DNA of 64,000 nt from an uncultured Paracoccaceae bacterium. Lineage in GTDB: Bacteria > Pseudomonadota > Alphaproteobacteria > Rhodobacterales > Rhodobacteraceae. The notes below the pieces were generated by a model. That model had not been told where the DNA came from. It did no database searches and worked only from the letters and a program-made list of their open reading frames with translations. The DNA lies in assembly GCA_905182105.1 (NCBI GenBank), contig CAJJAR010000009.1, forward strand, positions 1 through 64,000, written 5' to 3'. Of this stretch, positions 47,868 through 57,255 are shown one piece after another (position 1 is the stretch's first letter; every line of letters begins with the position of its first letter). The translations under genes and the position numbers were made by a program.

Positions 47868-49079
47868 CTATGCAGGGCTCATACCGCGCAAACGTTCGGA
47901 CCGGCGACGCAATAACTCAACTACGGTCAGCAAGCCGATCGAAACAACCACTAGGATCGTTGCTACCGCTAGGATTGTTGGGCTGATCTGCTCGCGTAAG
48001 CCGGTGAACATTTGCCATGGCAATGTCTTTTGGCCAGCTGATCCAATGAACAGCACCACAACAACTTCATCAAACGATGTGATGAAAGCGAATAGGCCAC
48101 CAGAGATAACACCTGGCAAGATCAATGGCATTTGAATGCGGAAGAACGTGGTCATTGGGTTTGCACCCATGTTTGCGGCCGCTCGTGTAAGCGATTGGTC
48201 AAAGCCAACAAGTGTTGCGGTAACGGTGATGATTACGAAGGGTATACCCAGTACAGCGTGCGCCAAAATCACCTTTATGTAGCCGATCAAGTTCTTGTCC
48301 ATTCCCAACGTGTTTTCCATGAACTGTCCAAGCTGGGAATAAAAGAAAAACATTCCAGTTGCTGAGATGATCAATGGGACGATCATCGGCGAAATCAAGA
48401 TCGCCATGATCGTGCCTTTGAACGGCATATGGCTTTGTGACAGGCCAACTGCGGCAAGTGTTCCAAGCGAAACTGAGATGACCGTCGCAATTGGTGCGAT
48501 GGTAAGTGAGTTCTTCAAGGAACGTTGCCATTCGTTGTTGGTAAAGAAGTCCTGATAGTGCTTCAGGGAATAAGCTTCGGGGTCCAAACGCAACATGCCG
48601 GGTGTGTAGGTAAAGAAGTCTTGTGCGTTAAAGCTAAGCGGGATGATCACAAGGATTGGTGTGATCAAGAAGATAAAAATCAGCGCCGCTATGCAACGAA
48701 AACCATAGTGCCAAAGAACCTGTCCCGGGGTGAGGTATGGCAAAAGTTTGGCGCGATAACGTCCCTCATAAAGCCAATAGATCAGCCAGTGATAAAACAT
48801 GCCTACAAGGCCGGCAACGATTGTCAGGATAATCCCACCAAACATAAAGCCAACGATTCCAAAGCCAATAACAGAAATCCACTTTGAGAGCTTCTCGTTT
48901 TGCAGGTCAACAATGAAACCATATGCCATTGCAGCAACAATAGCAGCGCCCAAAAGCATGCCAATTAGGCCAGAGCCGTTGCCCGTCCCAAGCAACAATC
49001 CAAGGAACGCGCCGATACCGCCAGCAGTTGGCAGAACGAAGGAAAGTGGTTTACGTGAAATCGGTGTTGATGCAGCCAT
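47868..49079 (-). CDS. Polyamine-type ABC transporter permease (PotC-like, long form)
   Basis: A 403-residue inner-membrane permease, last gene of a four-gene ABC operon. The C-terminal two thirds are a PotC-type permease with the EAA loop near QSLTRAAANMGANPMTTFFRIQMPLI. The first 110 residues are extra: about three glycine-rich hydrophobic segments (LPTAGGIGAFLGLLL, LIGMLLGAAIVAAMAYGFI, FMFGGIILTIVAGLVG) that standard PotC (about 265 residues) lacks. It starts 6 bases after the partner permease stop. The substrate is inferred from the binding protein family only. Confidence 0.87.
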   Translation of the reverse strand: MAASTPISRKPLSFVLPTAGGIGAFLGLLLGTGNGSGLIGMLLGAAIVAAMAYGFIVDLQNEKLSKWISVIGFGIVGFMFGGIILTIVAGLVGMFYHWLIYWLYEGRYRAKLLPYLTPGQVLWHYGFRCIAALIFIFLITPILVIIPLSFNAQDFFTYTPGMLRLDPEAYSLKHYQDFFTNNEWQRSLKNSLTIAPIATVISVSLGTLAAVGLSQSHMPFKGTIMAILISPMIVPLIISATGMFFFYSQLGQFMENTLGMDKNLIGYIKVILAHAVLGIPFVIITVTATLVGFDQSLTRAAANMGANPMTTFFRIQMPLILPGVISGGLFAFITSFDEVVVVLFIGSAGQKTLPWQMFTGLREQISPTILAVATILVVVSIGLLTVVELLRRRSERLRGMSPA

Positions 49080-49084
49080 TGTCT

Positions 49085-50356
49085 TTATCCTAATTTCACG
49101 TTGTCGATGCCCACGATCCGATCATAGGCCCAATATAAGGCTAGAACGACTATCAGCAGAATGGTGCCAAGTGCAGCAGCCAGTCCCCAGTTGAGCGATG
49201 ACGAAATGTGGTATGCGATCCGGTTGGAGATGAAGACCCCTTTGGTCCCACCGACGATTTCAGGAGTAATGTAATAACCAATCGAAAGAATGAAAACGAG
49301 AATAGACCCCGCTCCAATTCCAGGGATAGATTGAGGGAAATAGACGCGCCAGAACGCTGTCCAATTCGTTGCGCCCATTGATTTAGCTGCGCGCAAATAA
49401 ACCGGCGGAATTGTCTGCATCACGGAGTACATCGGTAGGATCATGAACGGCAGTAAAATATGCGTCATGGCTACAATGGTACCAAATTGATTGTTGATTA
49501 AGATTAACCGTTCTCCATCGGGAACCAGCCCGATCCAAACAAGAACTTCGTTAATAACGCCGTTTTGTTGGAGCATTACTTTCCATGCCGATGTTCGTAC
49601 CAATAATGAAGTCCAGAAAGGTAATAAAACGAGTATTAACAATAGGTTAGCTGAACGCGGGGAAACGTTAGATAATAGCCACGCGATTGGATAGCCTAGC
49701 AGTATGCAAGACCCAGTGATGATCAATGACATGACTAAAGTGCGTCCAAATAACTTTAGCAATATTTGCTTGTCTTCGGGTTGCCAGGCCATTCCCTCCG
49801 GTGTCATGCGCGCATCAACTGAGTTCAAGAAATAGCCTGATGTATAAAGACCAGAATATGTTTGAAGTGTTTTCCACGTTTCAATATCACCCCAACCTTT
49901 ATGAATTTTGATGAGCTTGTCTTTGAAGGGAGCATCAACCACTGGATCAAGCTTTTTCATCTTGCGGCCGGATTGGCGGAACATGGAAGAGAACCCAGTT
50001 TTTTCGTAGTTAAGGCGTGAACCTAAGCGTGTGTGTTTCTTTGCTTTGATTGCAACAGACATGTCGCGCATGAAGGCGGCATAAACGACTTCATTTGGAA
50101 GGTCTCCGCTTGAAGAATCCCATGCACCCAGTACTCGAACTGTTTCTGGCAATGTCTCAGGAACGATATCATTTTGAACCGAGCGTGAAAGCATCACACC
50201 GATTGGATAGATGAATGTTAAAAGAACAAAGATCAACAATGGTGCAACGAGCATGAAGGCCCGCATTTTTTGACGGCGCATAGAACGCGAGAGGCTTCGT
50301 TTTAGGGGCGTGCCATCAGCGGCCAAGACAAGGCCATTTGCAGTGCTATCACTCAT
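49085..50356 (-). CDS. Polyamine-type ABC transporter permease (PotB-like, long form)
   Basis: A 423-residue permease. The first membrane segment (AFMLVAPLLIFVLLTFIYPIG, about 33-52) is followed by an unusually long stretch of some 130 mostly polar residues before the remaining five segments; PotB usually has about 285 residues. The EAA loop (LRAAKSMGATNWTAFWRVYFP) is typical. The extra part would lie on the periplasmic side, possibly contacting the binding protein. The binding-protein gene lies upstream, with two hairpins in between. Confidence 0.87.
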   Translation of the reverse strand: MSDSTANGLVLAADGTPLKRSLSRSMRRQKMRAFMLVAPLLIFVLLTFIYPIGVMLSRSVQNDIVPETLPETVRVLGAWDSSSGDLPNEVVYAAFMRDMSVAIKAKKHTRLGSRLNYEKTGFSSMFRQSGRKMKKLDPVVDAPFKDKLIKIHKGWGDIETWKTLQTYSGLYTSGYFLNSVDARMTPEGMAWQPEDKQILLKLFGRTLVMSLIITGSCILLGYPIAWLLSNVSPRSANLLLILVLLPFWTSLLVRTSAWKVMLQQNGVINEVLVWIGLVPDGERLILINNQFGTIVAMTHILLPFMILPMYSVMQTIPPVYLRAAKSMGATNWTAFWRVYFPQSIPGIGAGSILVFILSIGYYITPEIVGGTKGVFISNRIAYHISSSLNWGLAAALGTILLIVVLALYWAYDRIVGIDNVKLG

Positions 50357-50379
50357 CTTTAGTCTTTCGGTAAAGGAGT

Positions 50380-50437
50380 GGCGGGGGCTGAAACGCCCCC
50401 GCCGAATTGTGTAACATTAGGAGGGATTAACCCCTCC
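50380..50437 (-). promoter_or_regulatory. Two hairpins between binding-protein and permease genes
   Basis: GGCGGGGG/CCCCCGCC (50380-50387 and 50396-50403) and GGAGGG/CCCTCC-like GGAGGGATTAACCCCTCC (50420-50437) lie between the solute-binding-protein stop and the permease start. Neither has a T run on the minus strand. They probably stabilise the upstream mRNA 3' end, a usual way to make more binding protein than permease. Confidence 0.6.
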
Positions 50438-50445
50438 ATGTTGGC

Positions 50446-51552
50446 TTACTTGGCCAACCATGTTTGGAATTTTGCGTCAATGTCATCACGGTAATCTGCC
50501 CAGAACTCGTAGTTATACAAGAATGTGTTCTTTGCGTTGTTTGGGTCTGTTGGCATGTGTTGTGCCATGTCGATGCCCAATGTCTTGTGCTTACCAACGA
50601 GTGGTGCAGAAGATTTACGCGCAGGGCCGTAAGAGATATACTGTGCTTGGTCAGCTAGGCGCTGTGTGTCAGTTGCGAACATGATATAATCAAGTGCGCG
50701 CGCTTGACGCTCAGGGGAAAGACCCGCTGGGATAATCCAACCATCAAGGTCAAATACTTGTGCGTCCCAAAGCATACCGATTGGCTGCTTTTGCTCTTCG
50801 ATCGCTGCGAACAGACGGCCGTTGTATGTGGAACCCATGATGACTTCGCCATCAGCTAAAAGCTGTGGAGTGTCAGCACCAGCAGACCACCAGATAACGT
50901 CGTCTTTGATTGTTGCTAGTTTATCAAGAGCTTGCTGTTGACCTTCTTCAGTCGCAAGAACGTCATAAACTGCGTCTTTTGCAACGCCATCACAAAGAAG
51001 AGCCCATTCCATGTTGTTGATTGGGCGTTTTTCTAGTGAACGCTTACCTGGGTATGTTTCGGTGTCGAATACAGCGCATACAGATGTTGGTGCAGTGCTG
51101 CCGACTAGATCAGTGCGGTAACCAAATGTCGTTGAATAAACGATTTGTGGAATAAAGCATTCAGAAACCAATAGGTCGCCGAAGTCTTCAGAAGCTTTTG
51201 TGCCGTCTGGAGCGTCTGCAAGCATTGTGTCTGGATCAATTTCTAACGCTAGGCCTTCATCGCAAAGACGCATTGCGTCAGCTGCAACTACGTCAACTAC
51301 ATCCCAAGTTATGTTGCCAGCTTCTGACATAGCGCGCAATTTAGCCACGGCTTCTGCTGATGAATCATCGTTGATAATCGTTACGCCGTTGGCTGCAGCG
51401 TATGGGTCGTGGTAGGCACCTTTTTGTGATGCAGAGTAAGCTCCACCCCAAGATACAATTGTCATCTCAGATGACATGTGGCCGTCGGCGCTAACCATGC
51501 CAGCTGCAACTGTAAGAGCTGTTGTGGCCAACAGTGTTTTAGTAAGTTTCAT
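50446..51552 (-). CDS. Extracellular solute-binding protein of a polyamine-type ABC transporter
   Basis: A 368-residue periplasmic protein with a signal peptide (MKLTKTLLATTALTVAAG, cut near VSADG). The body follows the PotD/COG0687 pattern: MTIVSWGGAYSASQKGAYHD, WDVVDVVAADAMRL, GADTPQLLADGEVIMGSTYNG and the C-terminal FLYNYEFWADYRDDID. Close relatives bind polyamines or other small cations; the ligand is not certain, because the polyamine-coordinating acidic residues were not aligned. I chose the ATG at 51552 because GGGAGA is placed well upstream. Second gene of the operon after the ATPase. Confidence 0.88.
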   Translation of the reverse strand: MKLTKTLLATTALTVAAGMVSADGHMSSEMTIVSWGGAYSASQKGAYHDPYAAANGVTIINDDSSAEAVAKLRAMSEAGNITWDVVDVVAADAMRLCDEGLALEIDPDTMLADAPDGTKASEDFGDLLVSECFIPQIVYSTTFGYRTDLVGSTAPTSVCAVFDTETYPGKRSLEKRPINNMEWALLCDGVAKDAVYDVLATEEGQQQALDKLATIKDDVIWWSAGADTPQLLADGEVIMGSTYNGRLFAAIEEQKQPIGMLWDAQVFDLDGWIIPAGLSPERQARALDYIMFATDTQRLADQAQYISYGPARKSSAPLVGKHKTLGIDMAQHMPTDPNNAKNTFLYNYEFWADYRDDIDAKFQTWLAK

Positions 51553-51660
51553 TGGTAGTCTCCCTGATAAACCCGAGTAGTCTAGAGGTTGGGGTACGGG
51601 CTTGTTTCCCAACGTCATATTCATCGCAAATAAATAAATATCCTGCGATATCTCATACCG

Positions 51661-52761
51661 CTACGCGTCGAGCGCACGGCAATCCTCAGCTAACCAACCG
51701 ATGTCTATTATCTGGCCTGGCTGTAAACGTATTTGATCTGGTGCGTTACGTGTTTTGATTACAAAAGCGTCACTGCCAGCAACTCGAAGCCGAGTGCGGA
51801 ATATGTCGCCCATATAGATAAATTCTAAAACTTCGGCTTTCAGTGTATGCGCGTCCGATGATAAACGAGATTTGTCCATCTCAACGCGCTCTGGACGAAT
51901 AGAAACGCGCGTACGTTGACCGGCTTGGGTCACGTTGATCGGCTTAGCATCGATTAAGTCACCATTGTCGAGTTGTACGAGAGCAACGCCGCCTTTGATT
52001 TCTTTAATGACACCCTCAAGAGTGTTATTTTCACCAATGAACTGAGCAACAAAGCTGTTTTCTGGCTCTTCATACAGTTTGTCTGGTGCAGCCAATTGTT
52101 GTATGCGACCGTTTTCAAATACTGCAACACGGTCTGACATTGTCAGTGCTTCAGTTTGGTCATGGGTCACATAAACAGTCGTAATACCCAGTTCGTGTGC
52201 CAAGTTCGTAATTTCAAATTGTAGGGTTTCCCGGAGCTGTTTATCGAGTGCCCCAAGAGGTTCATCCATTAAAACCAATTCCGGTTCAAACACCAATGCT
52301 CGTGACAATGCGATGCGTTGTTGCTGACCACCAGAGAGTTGTGAAGGGCGACGACCTGCAAAATCTTGCATTTGAACCATGCCTAGTGCGCGCATGACTT
52401 TTTCTTCACGTTCAGATTTGCCAATCTTGCGAACCTCTAAAGGGAAGGCAAGGTTTTCAGCAACTGTCATGTGTGGGAATAAAGCATAGTTTTGGAACAC
52501 CATACCAATGCCACGCTTGTGCGGTGGAATGTTGTTGATTGAGGTGCCGCCGAGTCGAATATCGCCGTGTGTTGCTGTCTCAAAACCTGCAAGCATCATG
52601 AGGCAAGTTGTCTTGCCCGAACCTGATGGGCCAAGCATGGTTAGAAATTCGCCACGTGGCATGGACAGGTTCAAATCTTTAACGACTAGATTAATGCCGT
52701 CATAGCTTTTCTGGACGCGTTCAAATTCAACGAACGCATCGCTTTTTTTAGTATTGGCCAA
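51661..52761 (-). CDS. Polyamine-type ABC transporter ATP-binding protein (PotA-like)
   Basis: A 366-residue ATPase with Walker A GPSGSGKTT (about 44-52), the LSGGQQQR signature, Walker B LVLMDEPLGALD and a C-terminal TOBE domain (about 285-365) typical for PotA. It heads the operon ATPase, binding protein, two permeases on the minus strand. About 560 bases without a gene separate it from the divergent DoeA-like hydrolase gene, so its promoter lies there. Confidence 0.92.
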   Translation of the reverse strand: MANTKKSDAFVEFERVQKSYDGINLVVKDLNLSMPRGEFLTMLGPSGSGKTTCLMMLAGFETATHGDIRLGGTSINNIPPHKRGIGMVFQNYALFPHMTVAENLAFPLEVRKIGKSEREEKVMRALGMVQMQDFAGRRPSQLSGGQQQRIALSRALVFEPELVLMDEPLGALDKQLRETLQFEITNLAHELGITTVYVTHDQTEALTMSDRVAVFENGRIQQLAAPDKLYEEPENSFVAQFIGENNTLEGVIKEIKGGVALVQLDNGDLIDAKPINVTQAGQRTRVSIRPERVEMDKSRLSSDAHTLKAEVLEFIYMGDIFRTRLRVAGSDAFVIKTRNAPDQIRLQPGQIIDIGWLAEDCRALDA

Positions 52762-53319
52762 TTGTGGCTCCCTGGTTTTCCCCGCGATTTTTCGGGCGTA
52801 TTAGCGTTGAGTAGAACCAGTGAGTTCAAAATTTGCAACCGCATATATATTAAAAGTACCGTTTAATTCGCTATTTTTAGCTAATCGCCTGTTTTGCGCG
52901 CCTTAAACAGAATAATGCTTAATAATTTATGAACTGGGCAGTCGATCCTGCAAGGGTTTGTTCGAGGAAATCCCTCAAAGTATCTGAAATGTAGCATTCC
53001 TTTAGGATAATTAGGGGTTTTATGCCTTAAATATTGCCGAATCTTGGTCTGCTCGTAAAGCAGCCCTCATAAGTGCAAAAGCATGTATCACGCAACGAAG
53101 CTATTAATGTTACAAATACTGCTGTTATGAACTTTGCTGTTGGGAGTGCTTTAAATTTGGAAACCTAAACGAGCGTATCTAATTCTCATACTGTTGGTTT
53201 TGCCCATGTCAGTGCAACAGGTGGGCTGTTTCTGTTAAAGGCGATTGGTGCTGATTTTAATGGGTTTTCTATTGCACCCAGATTGTTCAGGTCGCATTTG
53301 TGCCCAAAAGGATTCATTT
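52762..53319. other. Long intergenic region between two divergent transport/catabolism genes
   Basis: No gene, remnant or known RNA was recognised in these 558 bases. The region is more AT-rich than its surroundings. A small hairpin (GGTCTGCT-CGTA-AAGCAGCCC region, near 53045-53070) is visible. The promoters of the potA-like operon and of the hydrolase gene must lie here. Confidence 0.4.
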
Positions 53320-54492
53320 ATGACCAGCACACTATTGCCCTTTGATCAGGCGGAATATGATCGTCGCCTGTTGATGACACGTATGGCAATGGCTCTTGCA
53401 GGCTTGGATGCTCTTTTTGTTAGTGATCCCGCTAATATGCAGTGGCTTACAGGTTATGATGCGTGGACGTTTAACCATCATCAGGGTGTGATCATTTTGC
53501 AAGATGCGGATCCAATGTGGTGGGGCCGTCAGCAAGATACACAAGCAGCTATGCATACCGTTTGGATGCCAGAGGGTTGTGTGATCAGCTATGAAAGTGA
53601 TCTCGTGAATTCGATGGATCGCCATCCGATTGAGGATCTAGCGCGCCACATTAGTGGTTTGGGTGTTCAGAATCTTGGTATCGAAATGGACAGCCAGCAT
53701 TTTTCTGCCAAAGGGTTCTCGGTTCTTTTGCAGGTTCTACCAGATGTCGGTTTTGCTGACGCAACAGGAATGGTGAACCTTCAGCGTGCGATCAAGTCTG
53801 CGCCTGAGATTGCGTTTATGCGTAATGCTGCAGCCATTTCCGATAAGGTCATGGACGGTGTGATCAAGCATGCAGATGTTGGCATGGCCAAGAACGAGCT
53901 GGTCGCATTAGCCTATCGTGATGCCATTCAGGGAATAGATGATGCACGGGGAGATTACCCTGCAATACCGCCGATGCTGTCATCAGGGTCTAATACAAAT
54001 GCGTCCTTATTGACGTGGAGTGATCAGAAGTTGGTTGCTGGTGAGGAAATGACTTTCTCTTTTTCAGGATGCTACCGTCGCTATCATGCGCCACTTTGCC
54101 GAACTATTTTTCTGGGAGAAGTGCCAGATGAAATACGTCGCGCTGAAGCAGTCTTGATTAAAAGTCTGGATGCTGGAATTATAGCTGCAACTTCGGGCAG
54201 AAAAGTCAGTGATGTCGCTAGAGCTTTAGCGGGTCCTTTGGGACATGGTCCAGACCGCGGTGTTGGCTATGGTGGACTGATTGGCGTAGCCTATCCCCCA
54301 AGCGTGGAAGATGACGTCATTTCAGTGAATGCTGATAGCGAAGCAGTCTTAGAGCCAAACATGACGTTTCATGTTAGTCCAAGTCTGAATGTCCTAGGTG
54401 CCACTATTAAGATAGGCCAGAGCATTCGGATCACCGATGATGGGGCTGCAGAAATATTTGGTGGCTTATCTCAGCTGATAGCCACCAAATAG
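53320..54492 (+). CDS. M24-family hydrolase resembling ectoine hydrolase DoeA/creatinase
   Basis: A 390-residue pita-bread-fold protein. It follows DoeA (ectoine hydrolase) across its length: SDPANMQWLTGYDAWTFNHH, DATGMVNLQRAIKSAPEIAFM, GDYPAIPPMLSSGSN and FSGCYRRYHAPLCRTIFLG. The aspartates and the histidine that bind metals in aminopeptidases of this family are replaced, as in creatinase and DoeA, which hydrolyse amidine or amide bonds without metal. doeB is not nearby, so another cyclic amidine or guanidino compound is possible. I chose the ATG at 53320 because AAAAGGAT lies upstream. DddP-type DMSP lyase was considered and rejected. Confidence 0.75.
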   Translation: MTSTLLPFDQAEYDRRLLMTRMAMALAGLDALFVSDPANMQWLTGYDAWTFNHHQGVIILQDADPMWWGRQQDTQAAMHTVWMPEGCVISYESDLVNSMDRHPIEDLARHISGLGVQNLGIEMDSQHFSAKGFSVLLQVLPDVGFADATGMVNLQRAIKSAPEIAFMRNAAAISDKVMDGVIKHADVGMAKNELVALAYRDAIQGIDDARGDYPAIPPMLSSGSNTNASLLTWSDQKLVAGEEMTFSFSGCYRRYHAPLCRTIFLGEVPDEIRRAEAVLIKSLDAGIIAATSGRKVSDVARALAGPLGHGPDRGVGYGGLIGVAYPPSVEDDVISVNADSEAVLEPNMTFHVSPSLNVLGATIKIGQSIRITDDGAAEIFGGLSQLIATK

Positions 54493-54498
54493 AGTTTG

Positions 54499-55896
54499 CT
54501 ATGACGCTTCTTTCAGAAGGTCTAAATCCTTCATCTGCACATAAGCTTCGTCTAGTGCTAGCCGTGCACGTTGCCCAATCAGCTTGATCTCTTCAGGAGT
54601 AATTACCAATGGTGGCGAAATGATCAGACGGTCATAGACGTGCCGCATAATCAGGTTGTTGGCAAAGCTCCGTTCGCGACACATGTAGCCTGCAGTCCCA
54701 GAATCAGCAGCAAACTTTGCGCGCGTTTCTTTGTTGGGTGTAAGGGCAAGCGATCCCATCATTCCAATTATTTTTGTTTCACCAACCAACGGATGATCGC
54801 CCAGACCGTTCCACATTTCGGCAAGAGCAGGAGCAGCGACATCACGGACGTGATCCAGAATGTTTTCTTCTTGCAAAATACGTAAGTTTTCGAGTGCCAC
54901 AGCCGCAGCGACTGGGTGGCCAGAATAGGTATAACCGTGATTGAATTCGCCAGAGTTGATCACCGCTGCGATTTCATCAGAAATGATTGAACCACCGATA
55001 GGCTGGTAGCCAGAGCTAAGGCCTTTTGCGATGGTCATGATGTCTGGGCGAATATTTACTGTCTCTGAACCAAACCAGTTTCCTGTGCGCCCAAAACCAC
55101 AGATAACTTCATCAGCAATTAATAGAATTTCGTACTTATCGCAGATGCGTTGAACTTCAGGCCAGTAGGTTTCTGGTGGAATAATTACCCCACCAGCCCC
55201 TTGAATGGGTTCTGCGATAAAGGCGGCAACACGATCTTCGCCCATAGCAAGGATTGTTGTTTCTAATTCTCGTGCACAGGCCAAGCCGAAATCATCGGGT
55301 GCAGCATCACCACCCTCTGCCCACCAATGTGGCTGATTGATGTGTGTGATGTCAGGGATCGGTAGACCGCCTTGTGCATGCATTGGGCTCATACCACCAA
55401 GTGATCCAGACCCAACAGACGAACCGTGATATGCATTCTTACGGCTAATCACGACAGTTTTTGAAGGTTTGCCCTTCATCGCCCAATAGGTTCTGACCAT
55501 CCGCAAATTTGTGTCATTCGCCTCAGAACCAGAACCCGCGAAGAACACGTGGTTCAGGTGAGCAGGGGCAAGTGATGCAATTTCTTTGGCAAGCGCAATT
55601 GCTGGTACGTGGGTCGTCATAAAGAAAGTGTTATAGTAGGGCAGCTCTTTCATTTGACGGGCTGCGACTTCGGCCAATTCTTCACGTCCATAACCTATGT
55701 TTACACACCAAAGACCAGCCATGCCGTCCAAGATTTTGTTGCCCTCACTGTCGTGTAGATAAACTCCGTTGGCGCGGGTGATGATCCGTGCACCTTGCGA
55801 CGCCAACTCATCATTTGTGGTAAAGGGGTGCATGTGATGTGCAGCGTCTAAGGCCCGTAGTTCAGCAGTTGGTAGGTGATTGGTAATAGCGGGCAT
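54499..55896 (-). CDS. Class III aminotransferase, SpuC-like (putrescine/polyamine--pyruvate type)
   Basis: A 465-residue PLP enzyme of the omega-aminotransferase group. ANGVYLHDSEGNKILDGMAG (about 43-62), FFAGSGSEANDTNLRM, the PLP-contact block LLIADEVICGFGRTG and the lysine in IMTIAKGLSSGYQPIGG (about 285-301) are typical of SpuC, which transfers the amino group of putrescine or related amines to pyruvate. I chose the ATG at 55896, preceded by AAAGGAAAG. It is divergent from a putrescine-type ABC operon, which supports amine catabolism. It converges with the DoeA-like gene, with 6 bases between stops. Confidence 0.87.
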   Translation of the reverse strand: MPAITNHLPTAELRALDAAHHMHPFTTNDELASQGARIITRANGVYLHDSEGNKILDGMAGLWCVNIGYGREELAEVAARQMKELPYYNTFFMTTHVPAIALAKEIASLAPAHLNHVFFAGSGSEANDTNLRMVRTYWAMKGKPSKTVVISRKNAYHGSSVGSGSLGGMSPMHAQGGLPIPDITHINQPHWWAEGGDAAPDDFGLACARELETTILAMGEDRVAAFIAEPIQGAGGVIIPPETYWPEVQRICDKYEILLIADEVICGFGRTGNWFGSETVNIRPDIMTIAKGLSSGYQPIGGSIISDEIAAVINSGEFNHGYTYSGHPVAAAVALENLRILQEENILDHVRDVAAPALAEMWNGLGDHPLVGETKIIGMMGSLALTPNKETRAKFAADSGTAGYMCRERSFANNLIMRHVYDRLIISPPLVITPEEIKLIGQRARLALDEAYVQMKDLDLLKEAS

Positions 55897-56040
55897 TAGA
55901 CTTTCCTTTGAAAGCGGGCCTTGATTGAGGCCGAATATGTTTGAAAGGAGAATATGATCAAACAGCGTCAAGTCAACACAGGTAAAACACAGCTAAGAAG
56001 TTAAATTGGGCACCTGTTTCAATGCTGAAATATAAGAAGT

Positions 56041-56068
56041 CTTGATCAAGAGTGTAAAACTTGATCAA
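56041..56068. promoter_or_regulatory. Pair of TTGATCAA palindromes upstream of potF-like gene
   Basis: CTTGATCAAG (56041-56050) and CTTGATCAA (56060-56068) lie 19 bases apart, start to start, in the gap shared by the spuC-like and potF-like genes. The arrangement is typical for an operator of a dimeric repressor. TGATCAA also occurs once more near 55955. No known regulator can be named. Confidence 0.5.
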
Positions 56069-56115
56069 ATCAAAGAAAGTCGGGTCCAACCCGATCCGAA
56101 AAACGGGAGAAGAAA

Positions 56116-57198
56116 ATGAAACAAATGTTAAACACCGTTGCCGTATTGGCAATCGCTTCCACAGCTGCTTGGGCTGAAGAGGTTCGGGTCTATAACTGGT
56201 CCGACTACATCGACGAAGAATTACTGACTAAATTTGAGGCCGAAACAGGCATCAAGCTTATCTATGATGTTTTCGACAGCAACGAAGTTTTGGAAACCAA
56301 AATGTTGGCTGGTTCGTCTGGCTATGACGTTGTCGTTCCATCAGGTGAATTCCTACAGCGCCAAATATCTGCGGGTGCCTTCCAGCCGCTCGATATGTCT
56401 AAGCTGCCGAATGCTGTGAACCTTTGGGATGTCATAAAAGATCGAACTGCTCAGTATGACGCGGGCAATGTCCACTCAATTAATTACATGTGGGGTACAA
56501 CTGGCCTTGGAGTTAACACAGGTAAAGTTGCAGAAATCTTGGGTGCAGATGCTCCAATTTCCTCGCTTGAATTGGTGTTTAACCCAGCGAATATGGAAAA
56601 ATTGGCAGAATGTGGCGTGCACTTTTTAGATGCTCCATCTGAAATAATTCCTGCTGCGCTGCAATACATCGGTGAAAATCCAGATAGCCAAGATGCTGAT
56701 GTGATCAAAAAAGCCGAAGCTGTGCTGTCGGCTGTACGTCCCTACATCACCAAGTTCCATAGTTCTGAATATATCAACGCTTTAGCGAATGGTGACATAT
56801 GTGTGGCCTTTGGTTGGTCGGGTGATATTCTCCAGGCTCGGGATCGCGCAGCTGAAGCTGAAAATGGTGTTGATATCGCGTACAATGCCCCTTCAGAGGG
56901 TGCGCTGATGTGGTTTGACCAAATGGCGATCCCTGTTGATGCGCCAAATTCTGAAGCAGCTCACACGTTTCTGAATTTTATTATGGACGCGAAAAACATG
57001 GCTGATGCGTCAAACTACGTTTATTACGCGAACGGGAACAAAGCTTCGCAAGAGTTTTTGGTTGAAGATGTAATTGGTGACACAGCGATCTACCCAGATG
57101 CAAAAACACTCGAAAATCTCTACACTAAGGGCCCCTATGGACAGAAAGTTCAACGTGTCGTGACACGCATGTGGACTAAGATTAAATCGGGCACCTAA
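56116..57198 (+). CDS. potF: Putrescine-type ABC transporter solute-binding protein (PotF/SpuD-like)
   Basis: A 360-residue periplasmic binding protein with a signal peptide ending AAWAEE. EVRVYNWSDYIDEELLTKFE, GYDVVVPSGEFLQRQI, YMWGTTGLGVN and the C-terminal VTRMWTKIKSG follow PotF/SpuD closely, including the aromatic and acidic residues that usually bind the diamine. Ribosome binding site ACGGGAGAAGAAA is strong. First gene of a potFGHI-ordered operon; a hairpin (57210-57231) separates it from the ATPase gene. Confidence 0.92.
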   Translation: MKQMLNTVAVLAIASTAAWAEEVRVYNWSDYIDEELLTKFEAETGIKLIYDVFDSNEVLETKMLAGSSGYDVVVPSGEFLQRQISAGAFQPLDMSKLPNAVNLWDVIKDRTAQYDAGNVHSINYMWGTTGLGVNTGKVAEILGADAPISSLELVFNPANMEKLAECGVHFLDAPSEIIPAALQYIGENPDSQDADVIKKAEAVLSAVRPYITKFHSSEYINALANGDICVAFGWSGDILQARDRAAEAENGVDIAYNAPSEGALMWFDQMAIPVDAPNSEAAHTFLNFIMDAKNMADASNYVYYANGNKASQEFLVEDVIGDTAIYPDAKTLENLYTKGPYGQKVQRVVTRMWTKIKSGT

Positions 57199-57209
57199 AC
57201 TATAAAAAT

Positions 57210-57231
57210 GGGCGCAACCTATGTTGCGCCC
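57210..57231 (+). promoter_or_regulatory. Hairpin between potF-like and potG-like genes
   Basis: GGGCGCAA (57210-57217) and TTGCGCCC (57224-57231) form a perfect 8-pair stem with a 6-base loop. Only a weak T stretch follows, so partial termination or mRNA 3'-end protection favouring potF is likely. Confidence 0.65.
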
Positions 57232-57255
57232 TACTTTGATTTATAAGGATTTCTT

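Noticed and set aside
53320-54492. DMSP lyase DddP
   Set aside because: Both are M24-fold proteins, but this sequence follows DoeA block by block, lacks the long DddP N-terminus and has no metal ligands, which DddP needs.
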